From Pseudomonas neuropathica (GTDB lineage Bacteria > Pseudomonadota > Gammaproteobacteria > Pseudomonadales > Pseudomonadaceae), in the NCBI RefSeq assembly GCF_015461835.1, contig NZ_JACOPX010000004.1, positions 335,622 to 399,621 on the forward strand: 64,000 nucleotides of DNA. The letters are read 5' to 3'. The notes beneath the pieces were generated by a model, which had not been told where the DNA came from, searched no databases, and saw only the letters and a program-made list of their open reading frames with translations. Shown one piece after another: positions 33,745 to 45,159 of this stretch (position 1 is its first letter; the number at the start of each line of letters is the position of its first letter). A program made the position numbers and the translations under genes.

Positions 33745-35097
33745 TTACAGACGACCCAGATCGTTGACCAGAGCAAGCAACATCACCCCGACCACCAAAC
33801 TGATACCGATCTGTATCCCCCAACCTTGCACCCGATCCGACAAGGGACGACCACGCGCCCACTCGATCAGATAAAACAACAAATGCCCCCCATCCAGTAC
33901 AGGAATGGGCAGCAAATTCAGAACGCCCAGGCTAATACTCAGATAAGCAAGGAAATTCAGGAAATCAGCGACGCCCGACTGGGCAGAAGCGCCCGCCACT
34001 TTAGCAATGGTTATCGGTCCACTCAAGTTTTTTACCGAGAGCTCGCCGAACAGCATTTTCTTCAGTGAATCGAGCGTCAGAATGCTCATGGTCCAAGTGC
34101 GACGGGCACCCTCGCCAATTGCAGCCAACGGCCCGTAACTGACCTCGCGGATCATCTCCGGTGGCCAGTCGACAGCTTTTACGCCCGCTCCCAGATATCC
34201 GCTGGGCGATTTGCTTTCACCGCGCGCTGCCAGGGTCACAGGGACGTCGATTTGAGCATTGTCGCGCTCGATACGCAGCATGATTTTGGTATCAGGACGC
34301 GTACGCACTGTATCAACCACTTGCTGCCAGTCATTCAACGCCTGACCGTCGAGCGCCAACAGACGATCGCCAGTCTTCAGGCCGGCCGCCTGGGCCGGAC
34401 CTTTCGGATCAAGTTCGGCGAGTACCGGCGGCAAGGCCGGGCGCCACGGGCGAATCCCCAGGGAGCGGATCGGATCCGGCTCATCTGCGCCTTTGAGCCA
34501 GTTATCCAGCTTCAGCTCACGCGGCGAATCGACAGTCGTGCCCTGTTCGCGCACCAGCAACTGCAGGGAACCGCTTTCACCAAGGCGCCGGACCAATTGC
34601 AGATTGACGGCAGCCCAACCGGTAGTCGGCTCCCCATCGACAGCAACAATTTCCTGACCAGCGTTCAAACCGGCACTGGCGGCGATACTGCCGGATTCAA
34701 CTGCACCAATGACCGGGCGAATCTGCTCGCTGCCGAGCATGGCCAACACCCAAAAGAACACCAACGCCAACAGGAAGTTGGCAATGGGGCCAGCGGCAAC
34801 AATGGCGATACGCTGACGCACGGATTTGCGGTTGAACGACTGATCAAGCTGATCGACTGGCACTTCGCCTTCGCGCTCATCGAGCATCTTGACGTAGCCA
34901 CCCAACGGTATCGCCGCGATTACAAATTCGGTGCCTTGCTTGTCATGCCAGCGCAGCAACGGCATGCCGAAGCCTACGGAAAAGCGTAGAACCTTGACGC
35001 CACAGCGACGCGCGACCCAGAAATGGCCGAATTCGTGAAAGGTGACCAGCACACCCAAGGCGATCAGGGTGCCGGCAATCATATAGAGCGCGCTCAT
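33745..35097 (-). CDS. rseP: Regulated intramembrane protease RseP (site-2 protease)
   Basis: This 450-residue inner membrane zinc protease has the HEFGH motif near residue 22, two PDZ domains in the middle (GAVESGSIAASAGLNAGQEI and LDPKGPAQAAGLKTGDRLL) and the C-terminal NLLPIPVLDGGHLL motif with the third zinc ligand. It cleaves the anti-sigma factor (RseA/MucA) to release the envelope-stress sigma factor. It lies between dxr and bamA in the conserved order. Confidence 0.96.
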   Translation of the reverse strand: MSALYMIAGTLIALGVLVTFHEFGHFWVARRCGVKVLRFSVGFGMPLLRWHDKQGTEFVIAAIPLGGYVKMLDEREGEVPVDQLDQSFNRKSVRQRIAIVAAGPIANFLLALVFFWVLAMLGSEQIRPVIGAVESGSIAASAGLNAGQEIVAVDGEPTTGWAAVNLQLVRRLGESGSLQLLVREQGTTVDSPRELKLDNWLKGADEPDPIRSLGIRPWRPALPPVLAELDPKGPAQAAGLKTGDRLLALDGQALNDWQQVVDTVRTRPDTKIMLRIERDNAQIDVPVTLAARGESKSPSGYLGAGVKAVDWPPEMIREVSYGPLAAIGEGARRTWTMSILTLDSLKKMLFGELSVKNLSGPITIAKVAGASAQSGVADFLNFLAYLSISLGVLNLLPIPVLDGGHLLFYLIEWARGRPLSDRVQGWGIQIGISLVVGVMLLALVNDLGRL

Positions 35098-35151
35098 CTA
35101 CTTTCTCCGCAATCCTGTTCAGTGCCGCGTGTAGCCATTGTGTTGCAAATT

Positions 35152-36342
35152 TTATCGAGCGTGACGCTTCAACCATTGCTCAGCCAGGACTCGCGCCTTG
35201 GCATCAGCCGTGAACACGGCCTCGAGATCTGCCAATGCAACAACCGGCTCGAGGTTCAAGACTTCCTCGATGATACTCGCGATTTCCAGGTAACGGACCC
35301 GTCCATCGAGAAACGCCGCCACCGCCACTTCATTGGCCGCGTTAAGCATCGCCGGAGCACTGTCGCCAGCCTCGGCAGCTTGCCGCGCCAGACGCAGGCA
35401 AGGGAAGCGTTCTTCATCCGGCGCTTCGAAATCCAGACGCGCGAGGGCGAACAGATCCAGCGGTGCTACACCGGAATCAATGCGCTCCGGCCAGGCCAGC
35501 GCATTGGCAATCGGTGTACGCATATCGGGATTGCCCAACTGCGCCAGTACCGAACCGTCGACATAATCGACCAGCGAGTGAATCACGCTCTGCGGATGAA
35601 TCACCACCTCGACCTGCGAAGGCCTTGCATCGAACAACCAACAAGCCTCGATCAACTCAAGACCTTTATTCATCATGCTGGCCGAATCGACCGAAATCTT
35701 GCGCCCCATGGACCAGTTCGGGTGCGCACACGCCTGATCAGGTGAAACATGCGCCAATTCACTCATGGGCGTCTGTCGGAACGGACCACCAGAGGCTGTG
35801 AGTAAAATCCGACGGACACCGACCGAGCTCAACCCACGAGCAAAATCCAGTGGCATGCACTGGAAAATCGCGTTGTGTTCGCTGTCGATCGGCAGCAGCA
35901 CTGAACCGCTCTTGCGCACCGCTTGCATGAACAAGGCGCCGGACATCACCAGCGCCTCTTTATTGGCCAGAAGAATCTTCTTGCCTGCTTCAACGGCCGC
36001 CAAGGTCGGACGCAGCCCTGCTGCACCAACGATTGCTGCCATCACCGCGTCGACTTCCGGAGCAGCAGCGACCTGACACAGGCCCTCTTCCCCTACTAAT
36101 ACGCGGGTCGGCAAACCGGCGGCACGCAAATCGTCCTGCAAACTGCGCGCGGCAGCTGCCTCGGGCACCACAGCGAATTGCGGCACGTGGCGCACGCACA
36201 AGGCAAAAAGCTCGCTCAAACGCGTGAAACCACTCAACGCGAAAACCTGATAACGCTCAGGATGACGGGCAATGACATCAAGCGTGCTCAGGCCGATCGA
36301 GCCCGTCGCGCCCAGAACGGTAATCTGCTCAGGACGACTCAC
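35152..36342 (-). CDS. dxr: 1-deoxy-D-xylulose 5-phosphate reductoisomerase
   Basis: The GTG at 36342 overlaps the cdsA stop (GTGA) and gives the standard 396 residues beginning [17 protein letters not shown] longer frame starting at 36357 would overlap cdsA by 19 bases and is less likely. The NADPH-binding motif [13 protein letters not shown], the [12 protein letters not shown] motif and the metal-binding region with SEHNAIFQC are present. It makes MEP, so with ispD and ispF three MEP-pathway genes are in this window. Confidence 0.95.
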   Translation of the reverse strand: MSRPEQITVLGATGSIGLSTLDVIARHPERYQVFALSGFTRLSELFALCVRHVPQFAVVPEAAAARSLQDDLRAAGLPTRVLVGEEGLCQVAAAPEVDAVMAAIVGAAGLRPTLAAVEAGKKILLANKEALVMSGALFMQAVRKSGSVLLPIDSEHNAIFQCMPLDFARGLSSVGVRRILLTASGGPFRQTPMSELAHVSPDQACAHPNWSMGRKISVDSASMMNKGLELIEACWLFDARPSQVEVVIHPQSVIHSLVDYVDGSVLAQLGNPDMRTPIANALAWPERIDSGVAPLDLFALARLDFEAPDEERFPCLRLARQAAEAGDSAPAMLNAANEVAVAAFLDGRVRYLEIASIIEEVLNLEPVVALADLEAVFTADAKARVLAEQWLKRHAR

Positions 36343-37145
36343 GGCGCAGCCATCCACAACAGCACGGCAAACACCGGAATTGCCGCGGTCAGACTGTCGA
36401 TACGATCAAGCACGCCGCCATGACCGGGCAGCAGATTACTGCTGTCCTTGATACCGGACTGACGCTTGAACATGCTTTCAGTCAGATCGCCAACCACGGA
36501 GATGAAGACGATCAGCGCAGCGCCAATCAAGCCTTTAAGCAACTCGGCGACGGTCCAGTCGCGGACAAACGCGACAATGGCGGTAATCAGCAGACTCAGC
36601 GCCAGACCACCGTAGACGCCTTCCCAGCTCTTGCCCGGGCTGACTTGCGGGGCCAGCTTGCGCTTGCCGAATTTGCGACCAGAGAAGTAGGCACCGATAT
36701 CGGCACCCCAGACCAGCACCATCACGGCCATGATCAGCCAGTTACCCAGCGGGTACTGTTTGATCTGCACCAGACCTTGCCAGGCCGGCAAAAGAATCAG
36801 CAAGCCAATGACCAGTTTGGTGGCAGCCGTGGACCAATGCTCGCTGGAACGCGGATATGTCAGCACCAGATAAGTCGCCACCGCCCACCAGAGCACCGAG
36901 GCACCCAGCACCCAAGGTGCCAGGCCCGGCAGCACATACATGACGAACAACATCAATGCGACGACCGCGGCATACCCGACGCGGAACGATTGAGCGGTAA
37001 AGCCCGCCAGTCGCGCCCATTCCCAGGCGCCCAGACTCACGACCAGACCGATGAACAGGGCAAAACCCGAACCTTCGAGCAGGAAAAAACCGCACAAGGC
37101 GATCGGCAGCAGGATCAGCGCAGTGATGATTCGTTGTTTAAGCAT
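36339..37145 (-). CDS. cdsA: Phosphatidate cytidylyltransferase
   Basis: This 268-residue polytopic membrane enzyme makes CDP-diacylglycerol from phosphatidic acid and CTP. It has about eight hydrophobic segments and the signature near the C-terminus [20 protein letters not shown]. Its start overlaps the uppS stop by one base (TAATG), its end overlaps dxr. Confidence 0.95.
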   Translation of the reverse strand: MLKQRIITALILLPIALCGFFLLEGSGFALFIGLVVSLGAWEWARLAGFTAQSFRVGYAAVVALMLFVMYVLPGLAPWVLGASVLWWAVATYLVLTYPRSSEHWSTAATKLVIGLLILLPAWQGLVQIKQYPLGNWLIMAVMVLVWGADIGAYFSGRKFGKRKLAPQVSPGKSWEGVYGGLALSLLITAIVAFVRDWTVAELLKGLIGAALIVFISVVGDLTESMFKRQSGIKDSSNLLPGHGGVLDRIDSLTAAIPVFAVLLWMAAP

Positions 37146-37900
37146 TAAACCCGGGCTCCAGCTTCGACCTGTTCGCTCGTTTTACCGAAGCGACGCTGGC
37201 GCGAAGCGAAATCGGCCAGCGCATTACGCATGGCATCGTGTTTGAAGTCCGGCCAGAACAGGTCGGAGAAGTACAACTCGGCGTAAGCCAGTTGCCACAG
37301 CAAGAAGTTGCTGATGCGGTGTTCGCCACCGGTACGGATGCACAGGTCCGGCAATGGCAGATCGCCGGTCGCCAGACAGGTTTGCAAAAGATCCGGGGTG
37401 ATGTCTTCCGGGCGCAGGTGCCCGGCCTGGACTTCACGTGCCAGACGCTGGGCAGCCTGTGCAATATCCCACTGACCACCGTAATTGGCGGCGATCTGCA
37501 GGATGAAACGGTTGGCACCGGCCGTCATCGCTTCAGCTTCACGCATTGCTGCCTGAAGCTCCGGATGAAAGCGTGAACGATCGCCGATGATGCGCAGGCT
37601 GATGTTGTTGTCGTTGAGGCGCTTGGCCTCACGACGCAATGCCTTGAAGAACAGATCCATCAAGGCACTGACTTCATCGGCCGGGCGCTGCCAGTTTTCA
37701 CTGGAAAACGCGAACAGGGTGAGCACCTCGACCTTGGCCTCGGCGCACACCTCGATGACGGCACGCACAGCATCCACGCCCGCTTTATGCCCGGCGACAC
37801 CCGGCATAAAGCGTTTTTTCGCCCAGCGATTGTTGCCATCCATGATGATCGCGACATGGCGCGGCACCGCGGACGGCGCAGTCTGCTTGGTCTTGTCCAT
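37145..37900 (-). CDS. uppS: Undecaprenyl diphosphate synthase
   Basis: This 251-residue cis-prenyltransferase makes the C55 lipid carrier for peptidoglycan and O-antigen. The N-terminal motif VAIIMDGNNRWAKKR holds the catalytic Asp, and the C-terminal DLCIRTGGEHRISNFLLWQL is the family signature. It is linked to cdsA and follows frr by about 14 bases. Confidence 0.96.
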   Translation of the reverse strand: MDKTKQTAPSAVPRHVAIIMDGNNRWAKKRFMPGVAGHKAGVDAVRAVIEVCAEAKVEVLTLFAFSSENWQRPADEVSALMDLFFKALRREAKRLNDNNISLRIIGDRSRFHPELQAAMREAEAMTAGANRFILQIAANYGGQWDIAQAAQRLAREVQAGHLRPEDITPDLLQTCLATGDLPLPDLCIRTGGEHRISNFLLWQLAYAELYFSDLFWPDFKHDAMRNALADFASRQRRFGKTSEQVEAGARV

Positions 37901-37914
37901 TAAAAGCTCGAACC

Positions 37915-38472
37915 TTATACGGCCATCAGATCCGCTTCTTTTTGCTTGGTAGCCGCGTCGATATCAGCTTCAGCCTTGTCGGTGATTTTCTGAATATCGG
38001 CAGCAGCACGACGCTCTTCGTCTTCGCTGATTTCTTTGTCTTTGACCAGCTTCTTCAGCTCACCCAAGGCATCACGACGAATGTTGCGCACGGCAACTCG
38101 CGCGTCTTCGGCGGCACTGCGCGCCTGCTTGGTGAAGCCCTTGCGGGTTTCTTCAGTCAGGGCCGGCATGGAGATCAGCAACAACTCGCCCAGGTTGGTC
38201 GGGTTGAGGTTCAGGCCAGCGCTCTGGATCGCCTTGTCGATTGCGGCGAGCATGTTGCGCTCGAACGCAACGACTTGCAGGGTACGCGAGTCCTTAACGG
38301 TGATGTTCGCCACTTGAGTGATGGAGGTGTCTGCGCCGTAGTACGGCACCATCACGCTACCCAGAATGCTTGGGTGAGCCTTGCCGGTACGAATCTGACC
38401 AAAGGCGTGGGTCAGAGAGTCCAGGGATTTCTGCATGCGCTCTTGAGCGTCTTTTTTGATTTCGTTGATCAT
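37915..38472 (-). CDS. frr: Ribosome recycling factor
   Basis: This 185-residue protein splits post-termination ribosomes with EF-G. It has the usual length and segments ([35 protein letters not shown], and a C-terminal charged helix). Its start overlaps the pyrH end by four bases. Confidence 0.97.
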   Translation of the reverse strand: MINEIKKDAQERMQKSLDSLTHAFGQIRTGKAHPSILGSVMVPYYGADTSITQVANITVKDSRTLQVVAFERNMLAAIDKAIQSAGLNLNPTNLGELLLISMPALTEETRKGFTKQARSAAEDARVAVRNIRRDALGELKKLVKDKEISEDEERRAAADIQKITDKAEADIDAATKQKEADLMAV

Positions 38473-39212
38473 TGTTGACCTTCCTCGATCAGGGTGCCTT
38501 CAGCGCCGCCATGGACGATGTTCAGCAGGGCACCGGGCTTGTTCATGTTGAATACGCGCAGCGGCATCTTGTGGTCGCGGCACAGGCAAATAGCAGTCAG
38601 ATCCATCACACCCAGCTTGCGATCCAGTACTTCATCATAAGTCAGATGATCGAACTTCTCGGCATGCGGGTCTTTGAACGGGTCAGCGGTGTAGACGCCA
38701 TCGACCTTGGTCGCCTTGAGCACGACATCGGCATCGATTTCGATTGCACGCAGGCAGGCTGCCGAATCCGTGGTGAAGAACGGATTACCGGTACCGGCCG
38801 CGAAAATCACCACGTCTTTGGAGTTCAGGTGGCGCATGGCTTTGCGGCGATCATAGTGATCGGTCACGCCCACCATGGAAATGGCCGACATCACGATGGC
38901 CGAGATATTGGCACGCTCCAGCGCGTCGCGCATGGCCAGGGCGTTCATCACAGTGGCCAGCATGCCCATGTGGTCACCTGTCACCCGATCCATACCGGCT
39001 TTGCTCAACGCTTCGCCACGGAACAGGTTGCCACCACCGATCACCAGACCGACCTGTACGCCGATGCCGACCAGTTGGCCGACTTCCAGCGCCATCCGAT
39101 CCAGCACTTTTGGATCGATCCCGAACTCTTCCGAGCCCATCAGGGCCTCGCCGCTAAGCTTGAGTAGAATGCGTTTATAGCGAGCCTGATAACCACTGCC
39201 CTGCTGAGCCAT
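38469..39212 (-). CDS. pyrH: UMP kinase
   Basis: This 247-residue hexameric amino acid kinase-fold enzyme phosphorylates UMP to UDP. Motifs include [14 protein letters not shown] at the start, [16 protein letters not shown] and [15 protein letters not shown]. It follows tsf after a 210-base gap containing a hairpin terminator. Confidence 0.97.
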   Translation of the reverse strand: MAQQGSGYQARYKRILLKLSGEALMGSEEFGIDPKVLDRMALEVGQLVGIGVQVGLVIGGGNLFRGEALSKAGMDRVTGDHMGMLATVMNALAMRDALERANISAIVMSAISMVGVTDHYDRRKAMRHLNSKDVVIFAAGTGNPFFTTDSAACLRAIEIDADVVLKATKVDGVYTADPFKDPHAEKFDHLTYDEVLDRKLGVMDLTAICLCRDHKMPLRVFNMNKPGALLNIVHGGAEGTLIEEGQQ

Positions 39213-39365
39213 TGCGAATCTCTCCTGCGGCGTATTTAAAAATTCTTTGCGAGCTGTTTACAGCTGGCGTTCACTCTAGCTTGGCGCTGCTTCAGCGCCA
39301 TCGGAACATGGCTTTGTAAGTCAGTTCCAAGTGGAAACCAATTAAAAATTGGCAACCCCATCTGA

Positions 39366-39399
39366 AAAGAGGCTGCGCGCGTAAGCGGGCAGCCTCTTT
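39366..39399 (-). terminator. Terminator-like hairpin between tsf and pyrH
   Basis: An 11-bp stem (aaagaggctgc with gcagcctcttt) lies 24 bases after the tsf stop, followed on the minus strand by TTTTC. The short T tract may allow some read-through into pyrH. Confidence 0.65.
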
Positions 39400-39422
39400 C
39401 GGGCGACAGTTGAAAAACCGTC

Positions 39423-40286
39423 TTATTGCTTGGCGGCAGCCAGCTGGGCAGCAACTTCTTCAGCGAAGTTGTCGACCGGCTTCTCGATGCCTTCGCCTAC
39501 TTTGTAGTAAGTGAAGGAAACGATTTCTGCGCCGCCTTTCTTGGCCAGCTCGCCAACCTTGATTTCAGGGTTCTTGACGAACGCCTGCTCAACCAGGCTT
39601 GCTTCTGCCAGGAACTTGCTGATACGGCCTTTGACCATGTTCTCAACAATGTTTTCTGGCTTGCCTTTGATCTTCTCTTCGTTCAGCTGCAGGAACACAG
39701 CTTTTTCACGCTCGATCGCTTCAGCCGAAACTTGCGAAGGCAGCAGGAACTCAGGGTTGCTGGCAGCAACGTGCATCGCGATGTCTTTGGCCAGCTCGAC
39801 GTCACCGCCTTTCAGAGCCACAACAACACCGATCTTGTTGCCGTGCAGGTACGAACCTACAACGTCACCTTCGATACGGGTCAGACGACGGATGTTGACG
39901 TTCTCGCCTACTTTGGCAACCAGTGCTTCACGAGCAGCTTCTTGCGAAGCGATCAGTGGAGCAGCGTCGGTCAGCTTGTCAGCGAAGGCTTTTTCAACGC
40001 TGGCAGCAACGAAGTTTTTGAAGTCGTCTTGCAGAGCCAGGAAGTCGGTCTGCGAGTTCACTTCCAGGATAACGGCAGCTTTACCGTCGTCCTTGATTGC
40101 GATTGCGCCTTCAGCGGCAACGTTGCCAGCCTTTTTCGCAGCCTTGATCGCGCCCGAAGCACGCATGTCATCAATGGCTTTTTCGATGTCGCCGTCAGCC
40201 TTTTCCAGGGCTTTCTTGCAGTCCATCATGCCTTCGCCGGTACGCTCGCGCAGTTCTTTAACCAACGCTGCAGTAATTGCTGCCAT
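39423..40286 (-). CDS. tsf: Elongation factor Ts
   Basis: This 287-residue nucleotide exchange factor for EF-Tu starts MAAITAALVKELRERTGEGM at 40286, after a GAGGAA site; an upstream ATG adds 11 unlikely residues. The motif NSQTDFLA and the conserved C-terminal segment are present. It is co-transcribed with rpsB upstream, but a strong terminator lies between them. Confidence 0.97.
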   Translation of the reverse strand: MAAITAALVKELRERTGEGMMDCKKALEKADGDIEKAIDDMRASGAIKAAKKAGNVAAEGAIAIKDDGKAAVILEVNSQTDFLALQDDFKNFVAASVEKAFADKLTDAAPLIASQEAAREALVAKVGENVNIRRLTRIEGDVVGSYLHGNKIGVVVALKGGDVELAKDIAMHVAASNPEFLLPSQVSAEAIEREKAVFLQLNEEKIKGKPENIVENMVKGRISKFLAEASLVEQAFVKNPEIKVGELAKKGGAEIVSFTYYKVGEGIEKPVDNFAEEVAAQLAAAKQ

Positions 40287-40425
40287 TTTCAAATTCCTCT
40301 TGGATAGGTTTTCAACCATTCCACCCGATCGAACGGGCGTTCAATTCGTCCCGAGCCCCACCTTGTAGCTGCTGCACGTTACAGGAGCTGTAGCTGCGCC
40401 GCCGACAAATGGTTTTCGAGGTGGC

Positions 40426-40450
40426 AAAAAGGGGGCCAAGCCCCCTTTTT
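40426..40450 (-). terminator. Intrinsic terminator/attenuator between rpsB and tsf
   Basis: The stem aaaaagggggc/gcccccttttt with a three-base loop ends in a T run 29 bases after the rpsB stop. It may reduce tsf relative to rpsB, as the two genes usually share a promoter. Confidence 0.8.
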
Positions 40451-40478
40451 GCTTACTGAGTTAACGCCAGGGCGTTAA

Positions 40479-41216
40479 TTACTCAGCTGCAGCCTGAGTT
40501 TCTTCAGTTGCGAATTCTACAGTGCCGCCAGCAACATTGTTGCGACCACGGATCACTGCGTCAGCCATCGAACCCATGTACAGCTGGATAGCGCGGATTG
40601 CGTCATCGTTGCCTGGGATGATGTAGTCAACGCCTTCCGGGCTGCTGTTGGTGTCGACAACGCCGATTACCGGGATGCCCAGCTTGTTGGCTTCGGTGAT
40701 CGCGATGCGCTCGTGGTCAACGTCGATCACGAACAGTGCGTCTGGCAGACCGCCCATGTCCTTGATGCCGCCCAGCGAACGATCCAGCTTTTCCAGGTCA
40801 CGGGAGCGCATCAGCGCTTCTTTCTTGGTCAGCTTGGCGAAAGTACCGTCTTCGGCTTGAACTTCAAGGTCACGCAGACGCTTGATGGAAGCACGAATGG
40901 TTTTGAAGTTGGTCAGCATGCCGCCCAACCAGCGGTGATCGACGTACGGCGAACCGCAACGTGCTGCTTCTTCAGCAACGATCTTGCCAGCGGAACGCTT
41001 GGTGCCGACGAACAGAATCTTGTTTTTGCCCTGGGCCAGACGCTCTACGAAAGTCAGAGCTTCGTTGAACATTGGCAGGGTTTTTTCAAGGTTGATGATG
41101 TGAATCTTGTTACGCGCGCCGAAAATGTACTTACCCATTTTCGGATTCCAGTAACGGGTTTGGTGACCGAAGTGCACACCGGCCTTCAGCATATCGCGCA
41201 TGTTGACTTGGGACAT
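40479..41216 (-). CDS. rpsB: 30S ribosomal protein S2
   Basis: This 245-residue ribosomal protein has the family sequence ([38 protein letters not shown], and [20 protein letters not shown]). It heads the rpsB-tsf unit. A leader of roughly 130 bases separates its start from a good promoter at 41358-41386, the kind of leader used for S2 autoregulation in other gammaproteobacteria. Confidence 0.97.
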   Translation of the reverse strand: MSQVNMRDMLKAGVHFGHQTRYWNPKMGKYIFGARNKIHIINLEKTLPMFNEALTFVERLAQGKNKILFVGTKRSAGKIVAEEAARCGSPYVDHRWLGGMLTNFKTIRASIKRLRDLEVQAEDGTFAKLTKKEALMRSRDLEKLDRSLGGIKDMGGLPDALFVIDVDHERIAITEANKLGIPVIGVVDTNSSPEGVDYIIPGNDDAIRAIQLYMGSMADAVIRGRNNVAGGTVEFATEETQAAAE

Positions 41217-41357
41217 GATAGTTCCTTAATAAGTCGGGTTTGGCCTCCACGTATCCCAATGACCAACCAGTGGCATAAAGCCAAAAGCACCCAGGTCATC
41301 GTGTCGACACGTGTGTGGATTTAAGCTTTTCGGGGTATCCCCGGAAAGCGGCGCATT
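41217..41357 (-). promoter_or_regulatory. Long structured leader of rpsB mRNA
   Basis: About 130 bases of 5' untranslated region lie between the -10 element and the rpsB start. It contains a hairpin (gctttccgggg/ccccgaaaagc, around 41332-41358) and a GTGTCGACAC palindrome. In E. coli S2 represses its own mRNA through a conserved leader element; whether this leader works the same way is inference. Confidence 0.5.
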
Positions 41358-41386
41358 TTATACCACAGGGTGCGCAGAAACGGAAC
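41358..41386 (-). promoter_or_regulatory. rpsB promoter
   Basis: On the minus strand TATAAA (41363-41358) is preceded by TGG, making an extended -10, and by TTCCGT at a 17-base spacing. This is the best -10 match in the 373-base gap between rpsB and map. Confidence 0.6.
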
Positions 41387-41500
41387 CCGGAATCTGTATT
41401 CGTACCAAGGACATGGGCGCAGCCCCCTTGGAATCGGCCCCGAACGCACCATTGTATAGAGAGAAGCGATGCACGCGGGCGCTGAATTGCGCCGTGCGTC

Positions 41501-41509
41501 TGTTAGAAT
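41501..41509 (+). promoter_or_regulatory. Putative extended -10 promoter of map
   Basis: The string TGTTAGAAT, identical to the one before fdxA, lies 81 bases upstream of the map start. No convincing -35 is seen. Confidence 0.35.
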
Positions 41510-41589
41510 CGCGTTTTTCAGGGTCGCCAATCGAACACTCGCCACCCTATTCGTATCAGCAAGCGCCGCCGAGCGCAGAGAGAGCCTGT

Positions 41590-42372
41590 ATGACCGTCAA
41601 CCTCAAAACTCCCGAGGACATCGCTGGCATGCGCGTCGCCGGCAAACTGGCCGCCGATGTGCTGGAAATGATTGCCGAACATGTCAAGCCGGGCGTCACC
41701 ACCGATGAGCTGAACCAGATCTGCCACGACTACATCGTCAACGTGCAGCAAGCCATCCCTGCCCCGCTCAACTACAAGGGCTACCCGAAGTCGATCTGCA
41801 CCTCGATCAACCACGTGGTCTGCCATGGCATCCCGAACGACAAACCGCTGAAAAACGGCGACACCCTGAACATCGACGTGACCGTGATCAAGGACGGCTA
41901 CCACGGCGACACCAGCCGCATGTTCCACGTCGGCGAAGTGCCGGTCTGGGCCGAGCGTCTGTCGCAGATCACCCAGGAATGCATGTACAAGGCGATCGAG
42001 ATCGTCAAACCCGGCTGCCGCCTCGGCGACATCGGCGAAGTGATCCAGAAGCACGCCGAGAAGAACGGTTTCTCGGTGGTTCGCGAGTTCTGCGGTCACG
42101 GCATCGGCAAGGTCTTCCACGAAGAGCCGCAGATCCTGCACTACGGCCGCGCGGGCACCGGCATGGAACTGAAGGCCGGCATGACCTTCACCATCGAGCC
42201 GATGATCAACCAGGGCAAGGCCGACACCAAAGTACTCGGCGACGGCTGGACCGCGATCACCAAGGACCGCAAGCTCTCGGCACAGTGGGAACACACCCTG
42301 CTGGTCACCGACACCGGCTACGAGATCTTCACCCTGCGCGCCGATGACACCATCCCGCGCGTCTCGGCCTGA
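41590..42372 (+). CDS. map: Type I methionine aminopeptidase
   Basis: This 260-residue enzyme removes the N-terminal methionine from new proteins. The start at 41590 (MTVNLKTPEDIAGMRVAGKL) follows a GAGAGAG site; the open frame extends upstream but the extra 93 residues have no family counterpart. Metal ligands are in DVTVIKDGYHGDTSR (two Asp), in the CGHGIGKVFHEEP His region and in FTIEPM. It is divergent from rpsB, the common arrangement. Confidence 0.96.
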   Translation: MTVNLKTPEDIAGMRVAGKLAADVLEMIAEHVKPGVTTDELNQICHDYIVNVQQAIPAPLNYKGYPKSICTSINHVVCHGIPNDKPLKNGDTLNIDVTVIKDGYHGDTSRMFHVGEVPVWAERLSQITQECMYKAIEIVKPGCRLGDIGEVIQKHAEKNGFSVVREFCGHGIGKVFHEEPQILHYGRAGTGMELKAGMTFTIEPMINQGKADTKVLGDGWTAITKDRKLSAQWEHTLLVTDTGYEIFTLRADDTIPRVSA

Positions 42373-42413
42373 TCCACACAACGCTCCCAGCCTTATAGAA
42401 GGAAAGCCAATCG

Positions 42414-45116
42414 ATGCCGCAGGTGGATCCCGAACTCTTCGACCGCGGCCAGTTCCAGGCTGAACTGGCCCTGAAAGCGAGTCCTATCGCGGCGTTCAAG
42501 AAGGCGATCCGCCAGGCTCGCGAGGTGCTCGACACGCGTTTTCGCCAGGGTCGCGACATTCGCCGCCTGATCGAAGACCGCGCCTGGTTCGTCGACAACA
42601 TCCTGCAAAAGGCCTGGGAGCAGTTCAACTGGAGCGAAGACGCCGACATCGCGCTGGTCGCGGTCGGTGGCTACGGTCGCGGTGAGCTGCACCCGTATTC
42701 CGACATCGACTTGCTGATCCTGCTGGACAGCGCCGATCACGAAGTTTTCCGCGATTCCATCGAGCGTTTTCTGACGCTGCTGTGGGACATCGGCCTGGAA
42801 GTCGGTCAGAGCGTGCGCTCGGTCGACGAATGCGCCGAAGAGGCGCGCGCCGACCTGACCGTCGTCACCAACCTGATGGAAAGCCGCACCATCTGCGGCC
42901 CCGAGCGTCTGCGCCAGCGCATGCTCGATGTCACCAGCACCGCCCACATGTGGCCGGCCAAAGAGTTCTTCCTGGCCAAGCGCGCCGAGCAAAAAGCCCG
43001 TCACCACAAATACAACGACACCGAATACAACCTGGAACCCAACGTCAAAGGCTCGCCCGGTGGCCTGCGGGATATCCAGACGATTCTGTGGGTGGCCCGG
43101 CGTCAGTACGGCACCCTGAACCTGCGCGCCCTCGCCGGCGAAGGCTTCCTGGTCGAGAGCGAAAACGCCCTGCTCGCCTCCTCCCAGGAATTCCTCTGGA
43201 AAGTGCGTTACGCCCTGCACATGCTCGCTGGCCGTTCCGAGGACCGCTTGCTGTTCGATCACCAGCGCACCATTGCCGGGCTGCTCGGTTTTGAAGGCGA
43301 CGACGCCAAACAGGCGGTCGAAAACTTCATGCAACAGTATTTCCGCGTGGTGATGAGCATCGCCCAGCTCAGCGACCTGATCATCCAGCACTTCGAAGAA
43401 GTCATCCTCGCGCCGGAAGACGAAGCGCCGCCGCAGCCGATCAATGCGCGCTTCCAGTTGCACGACGGTTATATCGAGGCACGCAACGACAACGTGTTCC
43501 GCCGCACGCCATTCGCCATGCTCGAGATCTTCGTGCTGATGGCCCAGCAGCCGGAAATCAAAGGCGTGCGTGCCGATACCATTCGTCTGCTGCGGGAAAA
43601 CCGTCACCTGATCGACGACAACTTCCGCAACGATATCCGTAACACCAGCCTGTTCATCGAGCTGTTCAAGTGCAAGATCGGCATCCACCGCAACCTGCGC
43701 CGGATGAACCGTTACGGCATTCTCGGGCGTTATCTGCCGGAGTTCGGCTTTATCGTCGGGCAGATGCAGCACGACCTGTTTCACATCTATACGGTCGATG
43801 CGCACACGCTGAACCTGATCAAGCACCTGCGCAAATTGCAGTACACCCAGGTCTCGGAGAAATTTCCGCTGGCCGCCAAGCTCATGGCCAAACTGCCCAA
43901 ACCCGAACTGATCTACATGGCGGGCCTGTACCACGACATCGGTAAAGGCCGGCATGGCGATCACTCGGAGATCGGCGCAGTCGATGCCGAGGCGTTCTGC
44001 CAGCGTCATCAGTTACCGGTGTGGGATAGCCGTCTGATTGTCTGGCTGGTGCAGAACCATCTGGTGATGTCGACCACCGCGCAGCGTAAGGACTTGTCCG
44101 ACCCGCAGGTGATCCACGACTTTGCCCTGGCCGTTGGCGATGAAACCCGCCTCGACTATCTCTACGTGCTGACCGTGGCCGACATCAACGCGACCAACCC
44201 GACGCTATGGAACTCGTGGCGCGCCAGCCTGTTGCGCCAGCTCTACACCGAGACCAAGCGCGCCTTGCGCCGTGGCCTGGAAAACCCGGTGGATCGCGAA
44301 GAACAGATCCGCCAGACCCAAAGCGCCGCGCTGGATATTCTGGTGCGTGGAGGCACAGACCCGGACGACGTCGAGCAGTTGTGGGCGCAATTGGGCGATG
44401 ACTATTTCCTGCGCCACACCGCCGGCGACGTGGCCTGGCACAGCGATGCGATCCTGCAGCAACCAGTCGATGGCGGGCCGCTCGTGCTGATCAAGGAAAC
44501 CACCCAGCGCGAATTCGAGGGCGGCACGCAGATCTTCATTTATGCACCGGACCAGCACGACTTTTTCGCCGTGACCGTGGCGGCGATGGATCAGCTCAAC
44601 CTGAACATTCACGACGCCCGGGTCATCACCTCGAGCAGCCAGTTCACCCTCGACACCTACATCGTGCTCGACAACGAAGGCGAATCGATCGGCGACAACC
44701 CGGCACGGGTCAAGCAAATCCGCGAAGGCCTGACCGAAGCCCTGCGCAATCCGGACGATTACCCGACGATCATCCAGCGCCGCGTGCCGCGCCAGCTCAA
44801 GCATTTCGCCTTTGCGCCACAGGTGACGATTCACAACGATGCCCAGCGTCCGGTGACCGTGCTGGAGTTGACCGCACCCGACCGCCCAGGACTGCTGGCG
44901 CGGATCGGCGGGATTTTCCTCGAGTTCGACTTGTCGCTGCAGAACGCCAAGATTGCGACGTTGGGCGAACGAGTAGAAGACGTGTTCTTCATCACCGACG
45001 CCCACAACCAACCGTTGTCCGACCCGTTGCTGTGCAGCCGTTTGCAGGATGCGATCGTTGAGCAACTGAGCGTCAATCAGGAACCCGATATCAAATTGTC
45101 GCGCCTCAGTATTTGA
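42414..45116 (+). CDS. glnD: Bifunctional uridylyltransferase/uridylyl-removing enzyme GlnD
   Basis: This 900-residue nitrogen sensor uridylylates PII proteins when glutamine is low and removes UMP when it is high. The nucleotidyltransferase motif [17 protein letters not shown] is near residues 84-100, the HD domain with [16 protein letters not shown] is near residue 505, and two C-terminal ACT domains that bind glutamine begin near residues 715 and 820 ([20 protein letters not shown]). The start has an AGAAGGAAAG site 42 bases after map. The map-glnD-dapC order is conserved. Confidence 0.97.
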   Translation: MPQVDPELFDRGQFQAELALKASPIAAFKKAIRQAREVLDTRFRQGRDIRRLIEDRAWFVDNILQKAWEQFNWSEDADIALVAVGGYGRGELHPYSDIDLLILLDSADHEVFRDSIERFLTLLWDIGLEVGQSVRSVDECAEEARADLTVVTNLMESRTICGPERLRQRMLDVTSTAHMWPAKEFFLAKRAEQKARHHKYNDTEYNLEPNVKGSPGGLRDIQTILWVARRQYGTLNLRALAGEGFLVESENALLASSQEFLWKVRYALHMLAGRSEDRLLFDHQRTIAGLLGFEGDDAKQAVENFMQQYFRVVMSIAQLSDLIIQHFEEVILAPEDEAPPQPINARFQLHDGYIEARNDNVFRRTPFAMLEIFVLMAQQPEIKGVRADTIRLLRENRHLIDDNFRNDIRNTSLFIELFKCKIGIHRNLRRMNRYGILGRYLPEFGFIVGQMQHDLFHIYTVDAHTLNLIKHLRKLQYTQVSEKFPLAAKLMAKLPKPELIYMAGLYHDIGKGRHGDHSEIGAVDAEAFCQRHQLPVWDSRLIVWLVQNHLVMSTTAQRKDLSDPQVIHDFALAVGDETRLDYLYVLTVADINATNPTLWNSWRASLLRQLYTETKRALRRGLENPVDREEQIRQTQSAALDILVRGGTDPDDVEQLWAQLGDDYFLRHTAGDVAWHSDAILQQPVDGGPLVLIKETTQREFEGGTQIFIYAPDQHDFFAVTVAAMDQLNLNIHDARVITSSSQFTLDTYIVLDNEGESIGDNPARVKQIREGLTEALRNPDDYPTIIQRRVPRQLKHFAFAPQVTIHNDAQRPVTVLELTAPDRPGLLARIGGIFLEFDLSLQNAKIATLGERVEDVFFITDAHNQPLSDPLLCSRLQDAIVEQLSVNQEPDIKLSRLSI

Positions 45117-45159
45117 TGGTGCCCCGGATTCAAATGGCTTTGCGAGAGACCCAGCCCCA

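Noticed and set aside
42393..44009. A 538-codon open frame on the minus strand opposite glnD
   Set aside because: It is a shadow of glnD.
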